Assembly (NCBI GenBank): GCA_021234155.1
Contig: JAJEKV010000002.1
Coordinates: 24,976,617-25,040,616 of the forward strand
Source: Isoetes taiwanensis
Lineage: Eukaryota; Streptophyta; Lycopodiopsida; Isoetales; Isoetaceae
Direction of reading: 5' to 3'
DNA: 64,000 nt
Part shown: positions 30,708 to 41,771 of the stretch, piece by piece
Numbering within the stretch: the first letter of the stretch is position 1
How the letters are laid out: every line of letters starts with the position of its first letter
Made by a program: the position numbers and the translations under genes
Notes under the pieces: model-generated
The model's database searches: none
What the model saw: only the letters and a program-made list of their open reading frames with translations
What the model was told of the DNA's origin: nothing

Positions 30708-32231
30708 TTAAGCCCTTAAGGAACGTCTGACAGAGTTCATATGATCTTCAATGTCTAGAAGTGCCATGTCACAAAATTGATCACACATATTTACACATTG
30801 ATCCTCTGCAACCCTTTGTGCCTCATGCAAGAAGTCATCGATCATAGAAAGCTTGACTTCTTCCCACAGTTGTAGCGGATTTGATGGTTCGCAATTTAAA
30901 AGGATCATGGCGAACATGTGCCGCAGTTGTAGTGGCATGTCCCATGCTGCTGCTTCTTGAAGAGACTCAAGCCATTCTGTGTCATCTCGAAGCAACCCAT
31001 GACGAATGCAGGCTTCTTTATATGTTGCACACAACCCCCCATCAAAAGAGCGTAAATCTTCAAAACCTTTTGCATCTGTCACGCGGATCAATAAGAGTCG
31101 TAGATAGTATCGCTCTCCTTCTGAAGGATTAACAAAGTACATGCGTCCAATAGTGGAAAACTTCTGGGTATTGGATCTGACCTCTGGTAGAGCAATTGAG
31201 TAGCTTCTTTGTTTGCAGATGCATTCATCTCGAAAAAAGTTGTCAACGTTTTCTTGCTCCTTATACTGTTCATGCTCATACCTTCTCGATAGTATACATC
31301 TTGTTGCATTGGGAGATGCACAACCAATCTAGTGACATGAGGAAACTGCTGTTGTATTTGATATGAGAGGATTTTCCATGATGCCTCAGAAGTTGAGAAA
31401 TAGCGTGCATTCAGAAATTGCTCAACCTCATCACGGTTTATAGTGGATGCTCTGTTAGTAGATGCACCAGGCCGTTTATAGACGTATTTGTACAAATATT
31501 TAACGACCTTTACAGCAGCACATACCTCAACATTGATATGGCACTTGAAGTACAATGTCAACCAGGGATTATATGGCACGGCCCATCTATTGTCTAAATC
31601 TATATCCTTTTTTTTCACCTTTCAGCTGTCATCCCTTCTTCGATATAATGGATATCCATCAACAACTGTCATCTCATCTGAAAATGCACGTGGATAACGT
31701 TTTGTACACTTACCATCCTGCATGGACGGACTATTCGGATATCCAGTACCACATGGCCCATGCATCATGTTACGGGTGACTATATCATACAATTCAGGAC
31801 ATATAATTTGATCAATTTCTTCGGCTGTGAAGGCCTTGTTTGCCTGATCCAATATAGTCAATATACATATGGCAAGCCTCTCTTCTGGAACTCAATAACA
31901 TAGACTTTTGCAATTATGCAGCTGAGTATACCATGATTAGTTATCAAATCTACTAGCTCCTTTATTTTCATATGAAATACTCTAGCCATTAACTCTGGTC
32001 GATCACTTGGCGATTGACCATATAATAATTCCCTCATAGTCTCTTCCCAATTTGCATTGACAGTCATGGTTATAAAGAGGTCTGGCCTGCCAAGTTCGCG
32101 AACAATAGACATGATACCATTGGGTCATGTATCTCGGACCTCCTACATGTGAGGATGGTAACACAACTTCTCGGCCAATAGCATCTGCATCATCTCTTTC
32201 AAAGTTCATAATATCCTGCAACATGTCTTTT
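30708..32231 (-). pseudogene. Helitron Rep nuclease domain, HUH histidines lost
   Basis: Continues the Helitron protein in three frames. 32224-32003 gives RDDADAIGREVVLPSSHVGG; 32112-31858 gives RPDLFITMTVNANWEE and EFQKRGLPYVYI; 31861-31622 and 31618-31088 give CGTGYPNSPSMQDGKCTKRY and VVKYLYKYVYKRPGA; 31142-30708 gives SEGERYYLRLLL and FEDLRSFDG. Rep nucleases use an HUH metal site in KRGLPHxH and a Tyr pair in the KYxxKY region. The Tyr residues are present but the HUH position reads Y-V-Y, so single-strand cleavage would be lost even without the frame breaks. Confidence 0.85.
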
Positions 32232-33151
32232 CAAATAGTGTGCTGATTCAACATAATAAATTGTAGCCTTTCTTGTTTCATCTTCGCGAACATATCACAT
32301 ATGTATTCTTGAAACAACTGGCAAGCCATATGAAGGGGAAATGCATGTCCATGACTCGTGAATAGGTGATATCTGTAGTACTCCATAATAGTTACTTCCT
32401 TTGCACTACTCTGTCCATGGGGTATTTTAAGATGCCATCCGTCTGTACCGTAGGGAAGAAGTAACACAAAGTGCAATGGATCGTAGGCTGAGTGATATGC
32501 ATCTATAAACTTCATGACATTATCCTTAGAGTGTGTAATAATGTCTCTCTGACCGTCTTCGGGCTTATCATCAATAGGCATTAAGATATCTATGGTTGAA
32601 TGAATACGCATAATCTGTGCCGCACTTAAAAATATGCTAACAAATGGATTGTGCTTTGCCATAAGGGCCTGCAACTGCACCACTATTTCTTGCCTCAATC
32701 CATCAAAAAATGGCATCCTCCATTCAACTTGTATGTCATCACCATCCATGATGTATATCTGTGCAAATTTTGCATGCTCTTGATGCCCTTCTGGTGGCAA
32801 AATTGTTCCCATCTTATGGCACATGCAGCCATTGACCCTAAAAGTATATGTCCCACCAATAGCATTTGCCAGTGTCTCATCAATTTTCACGCCAACTGAT
32901 GCAAATGAAAATATATTATTGTACTTTCTAATGTTCATTCGAAAGTGATCACCCAATCTATCTGTTCTCATATATAGCTCAAACAAAGGCTGTGGTAGTT
33001 CTGGAATCAATGGCAGCCGAATGTTTCCATTAGCACATGCCCGGCATTTCTTTTTGACGTTCAACTCTACTTTCCATTGCATAGCCCCACAATACAAACA
33101 TTTATAATCCATGTTACCAAGGCATGAGGAGGAGATAAGTTCCACATCCAT
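32231..33151 (-). CDS. Helitron N-terminal (Helitron_like_N) region, intact frame
   Basis: A 306-codon minus-strand frame with an ATG at 33151. Near residues 18-40 it has a zinc-finger-like pattern (CLYCGAMQW...KKCRACANG). It continues with the plant Helitron hallmarks YNNIFSFASVGVKIDETLA, GTYTFRVNGCMCHKMGTILP, AKFAQIYIMDGDD, DPLHFVLLLPYGTDGWHLKI, MEYYRYHLFTS and MACQLFQEYICDMFAKMKQE. It ends by a stop just before the Rep nuclease frames. This is the longest preserved part of the Helitron. Confidence 0.85.
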   Translation of the reverse strand: MDVELISSSCLGNMDYKCLYCGAMQWKVELNVKKKCRACANGNIRLPLIPELPQPLFELYMRTDRLGDHFRMNIRKYNNIFSFASVGVKIDETLANAIGGTYTFRVNGCMCHKMGTILPPEGHQEHAKFAQIYIMDGDDIQVEWRMPFFDGLRQEIVVQLQALMAKHNPFVSIFLSAAQIMRIHSTIDILMPIDDKPEDGQRDIITHSKDNVMKFIDAYHSAYDPLHFVLLLPYGTDGWHLKIPHGQSSAKEVTIMEYYRYHLFTSHGHAFPLHMACQLFQEYICDMFAKMKQERLQFIMLNQHTI

Positions 33152-33258
33152 GCTATCTTATTGAAACTGCTTCGACCAGTAGGACATTCTCTAGGACCAA
33201 TAGCAGTGTTGAAATCCAACCTCACAGCCGGATGCTTTGCCTTCCTTATGCAGGCGAG

Positions 33259-34052
33259 TCATCTCCTCTTTTGATTATTGCTCTCACCTTGCGGTGTCAC
33301 ATAAGAGGGGTTACACACTAAGCTTGTTATGAGGTCAATGCTAGCATCTCCTACTACTGTAGATACCTGTCCAACATATGTCAATTCGGTACCATTATCA
33401 AGACCACACTCAGACCTCAAGGCTTTCTTTGCCATCCTTTTGCATCGCAAACGCTTGTTTCTCTGAGTATTACTTTCATTCTCAGGTGTCATGTAGGAGG
33501 GGTTACTCGCTATTATAGGTGGCATTATTTGATTTGATATTTCAATGAGTTCGGCCTGAGACAGTGTGCTAATGCCATGAGCATTCACGTTCCTAGTTTG
33601 TGGCAACATCATTTGATCACCTATTTGTTCACTATTGTGGGAAATAGCTGCATCTTAATACCATTAATTTATGACGTGATGACGTGTGAACCCCCTCTAT
33701 TTGCAATAGATCTTCCTATAATCATATCATTTGGGTGTAGATGTCTTACTGATTGCATCTCAACGACAGTCATAGGGTGCTCTGGCTCCGCTCGTACAAC
33801 TTGTGGCGTGATTGACGTAGAGGCAAAACATGTTTGGACCGGCTGGCCCTCCACAGCAACAACATCAGATGCATGGCCATCTATCTCTCTGACATCCATG
33901 TTATATTCTAGTTTCAAGGCTCTACATTTTGCAACCCGTTTACATGCCAGTCGTCTCTTTTTATCCGACTTAGTTTCATTGATAGGTGTCATGTATGAGG
34001 GGTTGTTGGCCACAATAGGTGGTGTTTTTTGGCGAGACTTCCCCATGTACAA
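33259..34052 (-). pseudogene. Helitron leader with repeated NPSYMTP modules
   Basis: Two minus-strand frames (34052-33669 and 33612-33259) carry three versions of one module: NNPSYMTPINETKSDKKRRL, SNPSYMTPENESNTQRNKRL and CNPSYVTPQGESNNQKRR. The first two are followed by a basic CKRxAK stretch; the third ends after QKRR. Basic repeated leader modules are known upstream of the conserved region in plant Helitrons. Broken by stops between modules. Confidence 0.55.
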
Positions 34053-34517
34053 ATCTTGGTATGTTGCAACCTATACAACTTAGATGGTTGCAAAGAAGCC
34101 TAACTGTCACATATTCTACCTTGGGAATAGTGCAAGATAGTTAATCTAAGATAGAACTTAAGACTCACCTTTGACGTATTAAGATGTTTGTCGCCACTAG
34201 CAAGTGCGGAAGTATAGAAGTGTGGTAAGTTTTTGTCCCTCTCTCAAAGTGCAAGTGCAAAGTATCTCCTATAAACATAAGAGCACATAAGAATACATGA
34301 AATATTACCAAATATTACGAATACAATGGTGCACATGGACATAAGGTTAACCGGAAAAAAAGCATGCCAAAGCATCATGTAAGAAAAGTATGCTAAATTA
34401 CGTCATGAATGGCTAAGTTGTATTATTGTGCAATTAAGTTGAATCCATGCAAAACAAAATGCAACCATAAGATGGACTTCTATTTTAAGAATGCCTAAAG
34501 TTAGGCATTGAGAGGTA
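34053..34517. other. non-coding spacer
   Basis: AT-rich; no coding frame with family features. It may hold the promoter or leader of the Helitron protein. The Helitron 5' end (TC) could not be placed. Confidence 0.35.
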
Positions 34518-34955
34518 CTACATATCCAACCCATGTCGCATAAGGTATTCTATAAATAAGGTAGCTTCCATAACTTCCACATACTTATGGACTCTCACAA
34601 AGCCACATTTACGAAAGCTAACATACATTTGTCTAACAAAATTTTCAATATCTAGCTCCACTTTGACCTCTGGGCATATCTCAACTCCAAGCATCCCCAG
34701 GGCTTCATACCACTCTCCAAAAATGCTCAAAGCCCAAAGCAGAGCCTTAATGTTCACTTGCATCCCATCATTCCCCAATGCAACACTTTCTGTGGCATCT
34801 TGCATTTCGCTTCTCCAATCCTCCGCCTCTTCTAAGTATTGAAAGTATGCATCAAAATCATCGTCAAATAGTGGGAAGGCATGTCCATCTTTGAAAAATT
34901 GTGCGACATGTTTTGGGTAGGAATCCCATGGCACATTCATCACCACCATTTTCAT
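34518..34955 (-). CDS. unrecognised intact 145-residue protein
   Basis: ATG at 34955 and stop at 34518 without interruption. The sequence is acidic and balanced like a folded protein (NVPWDSYPKHVAQFFKDGHA, FDAYFQYLEEAEDWRSEMQD, IENFVRQMYVSFRKCGFVRV, LFIEYLMRHGLDM). It lies upstream of, and in the same orientation as, the Helitron protein, so it may be a Helitron accessory ORF or captured gene. No domain recognised. Its integrity beside decayed frames is noteworthy. Confidence 0.5.
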   Translation of the reverse strand: MKMVVMNVPWDSYPKHVAQFFKDGHAFPLFDDDFDAYFQYLEEAEDWRSEMQDATESVALGNDGMQVNIKALLWALSIFGEWYEALGMLGVEICPEVKVELDIENFVRQMYVSFRKCGFVRVHKYVEVMEATLFIEYLMRHGLDM

Positions 34956-36088
34956 TATGGAAATGATGTTTTAAGTCAATCCATTTTCACGTTGGCAAGC
35001 AGGATGCGTTGTTTTATATGAAGGAACATATGAATGCACTATTTATACAAAAGTGTGGCCAATAACTTTATACTTGAATGCACTATTTGGCCAACAACTT
35101 GAAAAACTTATGCTTTTCAATTACTTGGTTTCAAGTTAATTGAGTTTCAACTATATTTCAATCTACTTGTTTTACTTGTGTTCTAAGTTAACAATTGGCT
35201 TTGTGTTCTAAGTTAACGTTTGCTTAGGTTTGTGTTCTAAGTTAAAGTTTGGCATGTCATTTGCTTTGTTAAAATGATGCATTTAAGTTTGTTAAAGCGA
35301 TGCATTTGTTAAAAGTTGTTAAAGTTCATTAAAATGATGCATTTGAGTCAATATTTAGTTGAAACGTTAAGTTTTTTTTTTCTTTAATTAACCAGAATGT
35401 TTCTATCTAAAAGTGAATCATCTTGACTTCACTTGGTATGTGTGCCTCGATATAGAATATGATGCCCTACATCAACAATACAAACAATTAGTAATGTTCA
35501 AAACCACACCAAAAACCACACCATGTTCGAAACAATTAGTAAAGTAGATTAATCCATGCACAATGCCATATTTATACCAAAATGAGATAATTTTTATATT
35601 TGTTTAACAGGGGTTTAACATTTTTATAGCATGCCAATAATTTATCCATAATGTCATACTATCGATTTACTGAGTGCACCTTATCAGAAACAGTCTTATA
35701 ATGTTGTAATATCCCAAGTGTATCAAAAAAAATCTTATAATGCATATACGTTTCCTTTAAAAAATGTTCCAATCTACTTATTTAAACTATCCTTCACGAA
35801 TCTAGAAATGGGCATATATTAGCAGGGCCGATTTAAGCTGCAAGGAGTAAAAATGTTTGCTTACCTAATCTGTGATCGGCTAGAACACCACAATAGTCTA
35901 CCCTTTTGCTGCAAATAGTCTGCCCTTTTGCTGCAAAGATTGTGGCCCTGTATAATTACAGATACATAACAAACAACTTAATACACCATACAATTAACTT
36001 AATACAAATAAGAGAATTGAGAGAATGAAAAGCCTTTGCACTGCCCAACACATATTTTGGAGGAAGTGTCAAAGGCATATGCAAGTCG
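34956..36088. other. AT-rich non-coding
   Basis: Contains short repeated phrases around GTTAAAATGATGCATTTG (35260-35350). No gene supported, apart from the last 80 bases, which may be part of the receptor-kinase pseudogene. Confidence 0.4.
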
Positions 36089-36091
36089 AGA

Positions 36092-36287
36092 CACTACTAC
36101 AAAAATAGGTAGAAATGGCACAAAAGTGACGTTTATCCTCTGCCTTTTTGCGGTGCATAAATGTCACTTTTGTGTCATTTGGAGAGCACACACGTCATAA
36201 ATGGCACAAAAGTGACGTTTATGCACTGCAAAAAGGCGGAGGATAAACGTCACTTTTGTGCCATTTCTACCTACTTTTGTAGTAGTG
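36092..36287. mobile_element. 196-bp CACTA-type MITE
   Basis: Begins CACTACTACAAAAATAGGTA and ends with its inverted complement (CTTTTGTAGTAGTG), flanked by the 3-bp duplication AGA (36089-36091 and 36288-36290). Both the CACTA end and a 3-bp duplication are diagnostic of the CACTA/Spm superfamily. The whole element folds into one long stem of about 85 bp with a loop near 36180-36200. No coding capacity. Confidence 0.88.
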
Positions 36288-36290
36288 AGA

Positions 36291-36673
36291 TGAAGCTTTC
36301 TGCCACAAATTGTGTAAAGAAGATTGCTCTTGCACTGCCTATGCATTTGATAGCTTTTAGGGAACTGTTCTCTATATCTAGGTGATCCATTCAATGGCAA
36401 AACATTTGCTGCTCTTTCTGTCACAACATTTCTCAAGGTGTATGCCCATACCAGCAGGAAGAAGTTATACAAATTTGTTATGTATGTATGCATGGCGATT
36501 GTATTTATCTTGCTCTTTAAAATTGGTAGCTTCTTGATAATTCATTATCTAGCCAAAAGAAAACGTAGAGACTACTATGTGGAAAGAGAGTTAACAGCGT
36601 TCTCTTACAAAGATTTAGTAGCAGCAACGTCAAACTTCAAAGAAAAACTTGGGGGGAGGGTTTGGGGTGGTAT
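36291..36673 (+). pseudogene. G-type lectin receptor kinase fragment (PAN, TM, juxtamembrane)
   Basis: After the MITE the plus strand reads FCHKLCKEDCSCTAYAFDSF, a PAN/apple-like cysteine pattern. After frame changes it gives YKFVMYVCMAIVFILLFKI, a clear transmembrane segment, then the basic KRKRR stop-transfer and LTAFSYKDLVAATSNFKEKL followed by GG. That is the juxtamembrane and first kinase strand of S-domain/G-type lectin receptor kinases. It stops exactly where the chromovirus LTR begins, before the Gly-rich loop is complete. The MITE interrupts it upstream. No kinase domain follows in the window. Confidence 0.8.
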
Positions 36674-38299
36674 TGTGACGCTCCACAAGCTAAATATCTG
36701 GCCGACGCAGGTACTCCTCAGGAAATCCCCCATCCAGGTCCCTCGACCCTTGCGGGCCACAAATCTATCCACTTTCTGGGGTGACCCTAGTCTTGGGAAG
36801 GGTTCACTGAATGTGTCTTGCGCACCCTTCCCTTATGGGCTCCTATCACAGCGGAAGTATAAACAACGTCAGAGCTAGCAATACAACACATCATACTACC
36901 TCGAAGGGTAGCCCATCCACATATCTATAACCACAAAGAAGATAATCATATGCCATAAAACATGAGAGCTCCTACCCCTGGCTCCGACTCATAAGGAAGA
37001 TGACCCACTGGCTAGGCCTCAAGATAGAGCAGACCGAGTCATAACAATGGCGGGGCTGGCTATAGACAATGGCTAGGGTTGACCACTCCATCCGCCCCTC
37101 AGGTGTGCATGCTGCGGGAATGAGCTAGATCGGACTCGGCATGACTCTAGCCTTGGGATCACAATCCCATGGCATCACCCATTAGGACTACTCCAGGTTA
37201 CATCTCCCCGGTCCGTCGTGGCAGGAAGGGTTGCATCTCCCCTTCCGGGGGTCTAGAGGTTCCACGGGCGGCTAGAGAATGCGTGGCGACACACAATTAG
37301 GTGCCGCGCTTAACTCCCCAAAGCAGGGGCCAAGCCAACACACAGCCTTAGAGGCGGTGATACCATTGCCCCGGGGAGGTGTCGGACCCATGCGGCCTAC
37401 ACAAAGTGACCAGACCATAGGCCTAGCTATGGGATCCCCGATTAGCCAAGCTCGGCGGGGGATCCCCCATCCGTATTGCCTCTAGCCCGTTGTGTAGTCT
37501 TTGAGTCACTTCATAGCCCCAATAGCCGGTGGGCTCTTATGCACCTGAGCCACATATAATAGGAACTAAGGGATCTAACTAGGAGCATACTACATAATGG
37601 CTACTAGGTCTCTACCCCCTTCCCAATACAAGAGGAGCAAACATGATCAACCAACATCACATAACATCATATCATGATAATCATTAATAAGAACATCTTA
37701 ACCTAATCATACATATCTAACTTACAGTTAGGGTTCCTTGATTAGGGTTCAAGATGTTGAATAAAGGGATTCTAGGATGGCTCTACTCTAGATACGAAAT
37801 ACTAACCAATGCGGGTGCTAACTTCGGATGATCTACTAAGAGGGCTACTCTACATACACTGCTCAGGAAGCACTCCCTCCCAATCTTGGCGTCTCCATGG
37901 TCTTGAATTGGTGAGAAGTTGCACTTGCTCAAGATCGAATCCACACTCCATTGCTTTGCACTAGCCTATGCCCGCGGCAAATGGTGCTTTCGAAGCGAGT
38001 TTTGAGTGCGTGGAATGAGTCTCAGGGTGCTAGGGTCAGGAAAAGAGGTCTAGGGTTAGGGTTTGGGCTAATATAAGTTAGGGTCCACATGGGATGCCAC
38101 GTGGCACCAATGGGGTGGGACCGTGTGGCGGTTGCCCAACAGGATAAGGCCATGTGGAAATGGGCCTTATCTTAAGGTTATCTAAGTTAAGCATTTAACT
38201 TAGATGTGCACCCATTGCCACTTCCTAAGGTATACAAGGCTACAAGGGTAGACTTGTATAGTGACGGGTCCAGGAATATACATATCCAGGAACGTCACA
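36674..38299 (-). repeat. 3' LTR of the chromovirus
   Basis: 1626 bp with short inverted ends: TGTGACG at the left and CGTCACA at the right. Immediately beyond the right end the plus strand reads TTCTCCCCCCCTTAG, i.e. AAGGGGGGGAGAA on the minus strand. This is the polypurine tract that precedes a 3' LTR. Thus the element reads right to left. No second LTR copy is visible to the right of the gag. Confidence 0.8.
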
Positions 38300-38312
38300 T
38301 TCTCCCCCCCTT
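38300..38312 (-). promoter_or_regulatory. polypurine tract
   Basis: On the minus strand AAGGGGGGGAGAA directly abuts the LTR start TGTGACG; this is the plus-strand primer site of reverse transcription. Confidence 0.8.
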
Positions 38313-39208
38313 AGGGTAATGCTATCCTCAGCATTACGCTAAGGTAACTACACTACACGCTCCTGCAAAAACAAGATACATGCAACTTCTATTATTCAAT
38401 CAACATATAGTATAGGCTATATTTATACCTATACAAAATTATATAGCCTTAACAATAGTAATGCTATAATAAGTCAAAACATTATCACATAACATTAGGG
38501 TTCATAATTTTTAAGTCTAAATTATGCTTCCCGCCTCCCGCGTAATGCTCTCTGTCGGTGCTCCCCTATGCTTTCAAGCACGCGGTAGCACATTACGTTA
38601 GTTAAGTTAATAATTGTGGTTTTTTGGGGACCACCCCCCTTACCTACCTCCTTGAGCCGAACTACTAGCTCAAGGTTACCCTATTACCTTGCACCCGATC
38701 ATAGCCCCATAAGGATTTGAGCTTACGGAACATTTAAGATGCTCCTATCATCGCCCATGATCAAGTGCTACCTTGTACTCGATTACCCGGTGTCGAGTAC
38801 TCCCCAGTGCATCATGCCCCAAGGGTTTCAAGCTGGGGCGTCTCCACGATCCCATCATCGCGCTACGGGGTATGATCACTTAACCTTCACCATGACCCCC
38901 TATGGTCGGGGTGTGATCTTCGAGCCCGCATCGTGGCATAGAGAGCATCCGGCCGGATGTCTCATCATCACCCACCATGCTTCACTTCCTCTCTCCATGA
39001 CCCTACTGGTCATGCGCACCCCTCTTGGTGCGTGTTGGCCTAGAAGAATGCCTTAAAAGGCGTATCCCATCATAAGCCTACACGTTCCAAGATTGGCGGA
39101 TGCACTCTACTAGCTAGAATACATATGCGAGCTAGGCTAACTAAGAAACATACTAAGCTAACCTCACGGCAAGTCGCCGACGGCGAGCTCGGGAGGCGAC
39201 TTCGCCCA
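38313..39208 (-). other. chromovirus 3' untranslated region
   Basis: No coding frame with family features between the integrase stop at 39209 and the polypurine tract. The long spacer is GC-mixed and may include a decayed insert. Confidence 0.4.
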
Positions 39209-39829
39209 TTAAACTCCTTCATGAAGTCCGGTATTGCTTCTCCAAATCTGCTTCAATACCCATGTCGCGTCTTCCACGGGCAAGTGTTTCCACTTGACCA
39301 AATCTTTGGAAGGCTGAGACCTCCTAGTCTTCTTGAATGACTTATCAAGAAGCAATTCAGGCACAATTTCAACTTGCTCTTCTATCATTTCCAACAAAGT
39401 TGGAGTATCCAAAACCTCATCAGGGTTAGGATCGTGCCTTTTCAATAAACTCACATGGAAGACCTTGTGGACTTTTAGGTGCGCTGGGAGATCCAACTTG
39501 TAGGCCTGAGAGCCCACTCTCTCCAAGATCTTGAACGGACCGGCCCACCTAGGGGCGAGCTTCTTACAATTTCCTATGCGAAGCTTAGCTTGCTTCACCT
39601 TGATCTTCAACCATACCTTGTCGCCCACCTTGAATTCCCTTACAGTCATGTGCCTGTCGGCTACACTCTTCTGCCGACTTCTTGCTGCTAGAAGGTACCC
39701 CCTTACTTCTTCAACTAATTGATGCATATCTCCTAGCATTTGCTGGGATACTTCGACCTTTGACACAGGATTGGGCCAAGTGTTCGGTGTGAGGCACTGG
39801 TACCTGTAGTTGATCATGAAGGGAGACAT
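39209..39829 (-). pseudogene. chromovirus integrase C-terminus with chromodomain
   Basis: A 206-codon minus-strand frame. It holds the end of the integrase core (SPFMINYRYQCLTPNTW), the GPY/F-like module (FKVGDKVWLKI, LAPRWAGPFKILERVGSQAY, KLDLPAHLKVHKVFHVSLLK) and a chromodomain-like tail (VEIVPELLLD, QPSKDLVKWKHLPVEDATWV). Chromodomains direct integration to marked chromatin and define chromoviruses. The residual stop ends the frame in a normal place. Confidence 0.85.
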
Positions 39830-40640
39830 CTGCGATGACTCTGCCGCTGCTATTGTATCGGCGAATTATACCAAGTGGATGAAATCATCCCACTTGGATT
39901 GCTTATTCCATACATAACCCGGCATATCTTCATGATGCGATTCGTAAAATTCTGTCGGCCATCCGTCCCGAGGATGGTAAGCCGATGCTCATCGAGAGCT
40001 TAGTGCGGATCATGGCAAAAGATCCGCCGAATGCACTCATGAACTTAGAATCTCTATCTGAGATTATCTCTCGAGGCATGCCATGGAGTCACGAAAATCT
40101 CCTTTACAAATAGAACGGCCGGTGTCTAAGGAACGTGTAGTAGTTTTGCAAGGCACAAAGTGTGCCATCTTAGATAATTTATCTACGACCACCATTAGTG
40201 CATCTTTGCCTCAAAGAGTCCTAGGAAGTCCTGTAATAAAGTCCATGCTTATTACTTCCCACTTTGCATTCGGCACTGCCAAAGGTTCCAAGGCTCCCGG
40301 AATCCTAAGCTGCTCTGCCTTGGTCTGCTGGCACAACTGGCATTCCCGAATATATCTGGCTATCTGTTTCTTCATTCCCGGCCAGAAATAGCTGCCTTGA
40401 ATCTTGAAATACGTCTTCATAAATTCTGGCGTGCGGCTATTGGGCATTTGTGTGTGTCATGAAGAATTAACTTCCTTACTCGACGATTTGGGCACACACA
40501 CAACTTATCTTTATGGTACAAGAGGTTGCCTTCCTTCCTATAATGTTTGAAGGCCTTAGTTTCCTTATCTGTTCTAGCCTCCTTAGAGGCTTGCCCATAC
40601 CTCCTTGAAATCATCATCGGATGGCAATGTCTCCTCAATT
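39830..40640 (-). pseudogene. chromovirus integrase, zinc finger and broken core
   Basis: 40638-40417 and 40447-40211 give an HHCC-like region (HDTHKC..., YFWPGMKKQIARYIREC, QLCQQTKAEQ) and the start of the catalytic core (WEVISMDFITGLPRTL). From 40210 to 39830 the core is scattered across frames with stops, so the DDE triad cannot be read continuously. Confidence 0.75.
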
Positions 40641-41046
40641 TTTCTTACCATACTCACTTTCGAAAGAGTTGATATAGCATTACAATACGTTCTCGTTTTG
40701 AATGGTCTCCTAGAGAGGGCATCGCAACAACATTAAGCTTGCGGGCTTATACACTATGTGAGAAATCATATTCCTCAGGAATTCCATCCACCTCCTTTGC
40801 CTTAGGTTGAGGGTGGTTGGGTGAAAAGATATTGAAGGCTCACGGTGATCGGTATCTAGCGAAACTTCCTCCCGACAAATAATGCCTCCAAATCCTTAGT
40901 GCCCCGACAATGACTAATAACTCCACGATCATGGGTTGGGTAAGCGTTGCTTTCGCGTCGCTCATCTTCTTGAGTCATGGCGACTACCCTTCCTTCTTGC
41001 ATCAAAAGCGCTTTTTGTTGCTAACCTGCTTTCGCATCCATGGCCA
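40641..41046 (-). pseudogene. chromovirus RNase H, heavily decayed
   Basis: Position between reverse transcriptase and integrase and scattered residues (KKRFLMQEGRVVAM) indicate the RNase H region, but frame changes prevent a reliable reading. Confidence 0.5.
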
Positions 41047-41771
41047 CTAGCTTATCTTTGCTCGGATCTGGAAGGCGAGGGAATTTGGAGTTGTCGTTAG
41101 AGCCTCTTTGAGCTTTTCAAAGGAGGCTTGGACATTCTCAAGCCAAAACTTTGCCCAATCCTTTATCTTATTGCTCTTGGTGAGGTCCGATAAGGGGGCC
41201 CACCTAGCGAAGTCCTTCACGAACTTCCTATGGTATCTGCCCGGGCCAGAAAACTTCTCCACCGCCACGTTCCTTGGGCTGGCCAATCAACTATTGCCTC
41301 AATCTTTGACGGATCTGTAGAAATCCCTTCGGCTGTTACCACGTGCCCCAAATATTCCACTCGACCTGTTGCAAAGTGGCATTTGGAGAGCTTCCCATAC
41401 AACCGATGCCGTCTCAACTTCTCCAACACTCTTCTCAAACGCTGACAATGTTCTTCAATGGACTTGCTATAGACTAAGATGTCGTCGAAGAATACAATGA
41501 CAAACTCGTCTAAGAACTCCCTGAAGATGTCGTTCATGAGACGCATAAATGTTGCCGGGGCATTCGATAAGCCAAAAGGCATTACTGTAAACTCGAAGTG
41601 CCCGTACCACGTTCTAAAGGCGGTCTTATGGATATCTTCTTCCTTTATCTTTATTTGGTGGTAACTTGACCTTAAGTCAATCTTAGAGAAAACTTTCGCT
41701 CCTTGGAGCTGATCCATCAGATCATCTGCCCTTGGCAGAGCATACTTATTCTTTATCGTCTGCTTGTTAAG
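41047..41771 (-). pseudogene. chromovirus reverse transcriptase
   Basis: Minus-strand frame 41717-41217 reads [60 protein letters not shown] and the catalytic [13 protein letters not shown]. The metal-binding Asp pair is present in the Ty3/gypsy form (FxDD). It continues after a frameshift near 41270 into [12 protein letters not shown] (connection domain). A stop at the 3' side of the preceding frame (41772) and this shift inactivate it. Confidence 0.88.
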
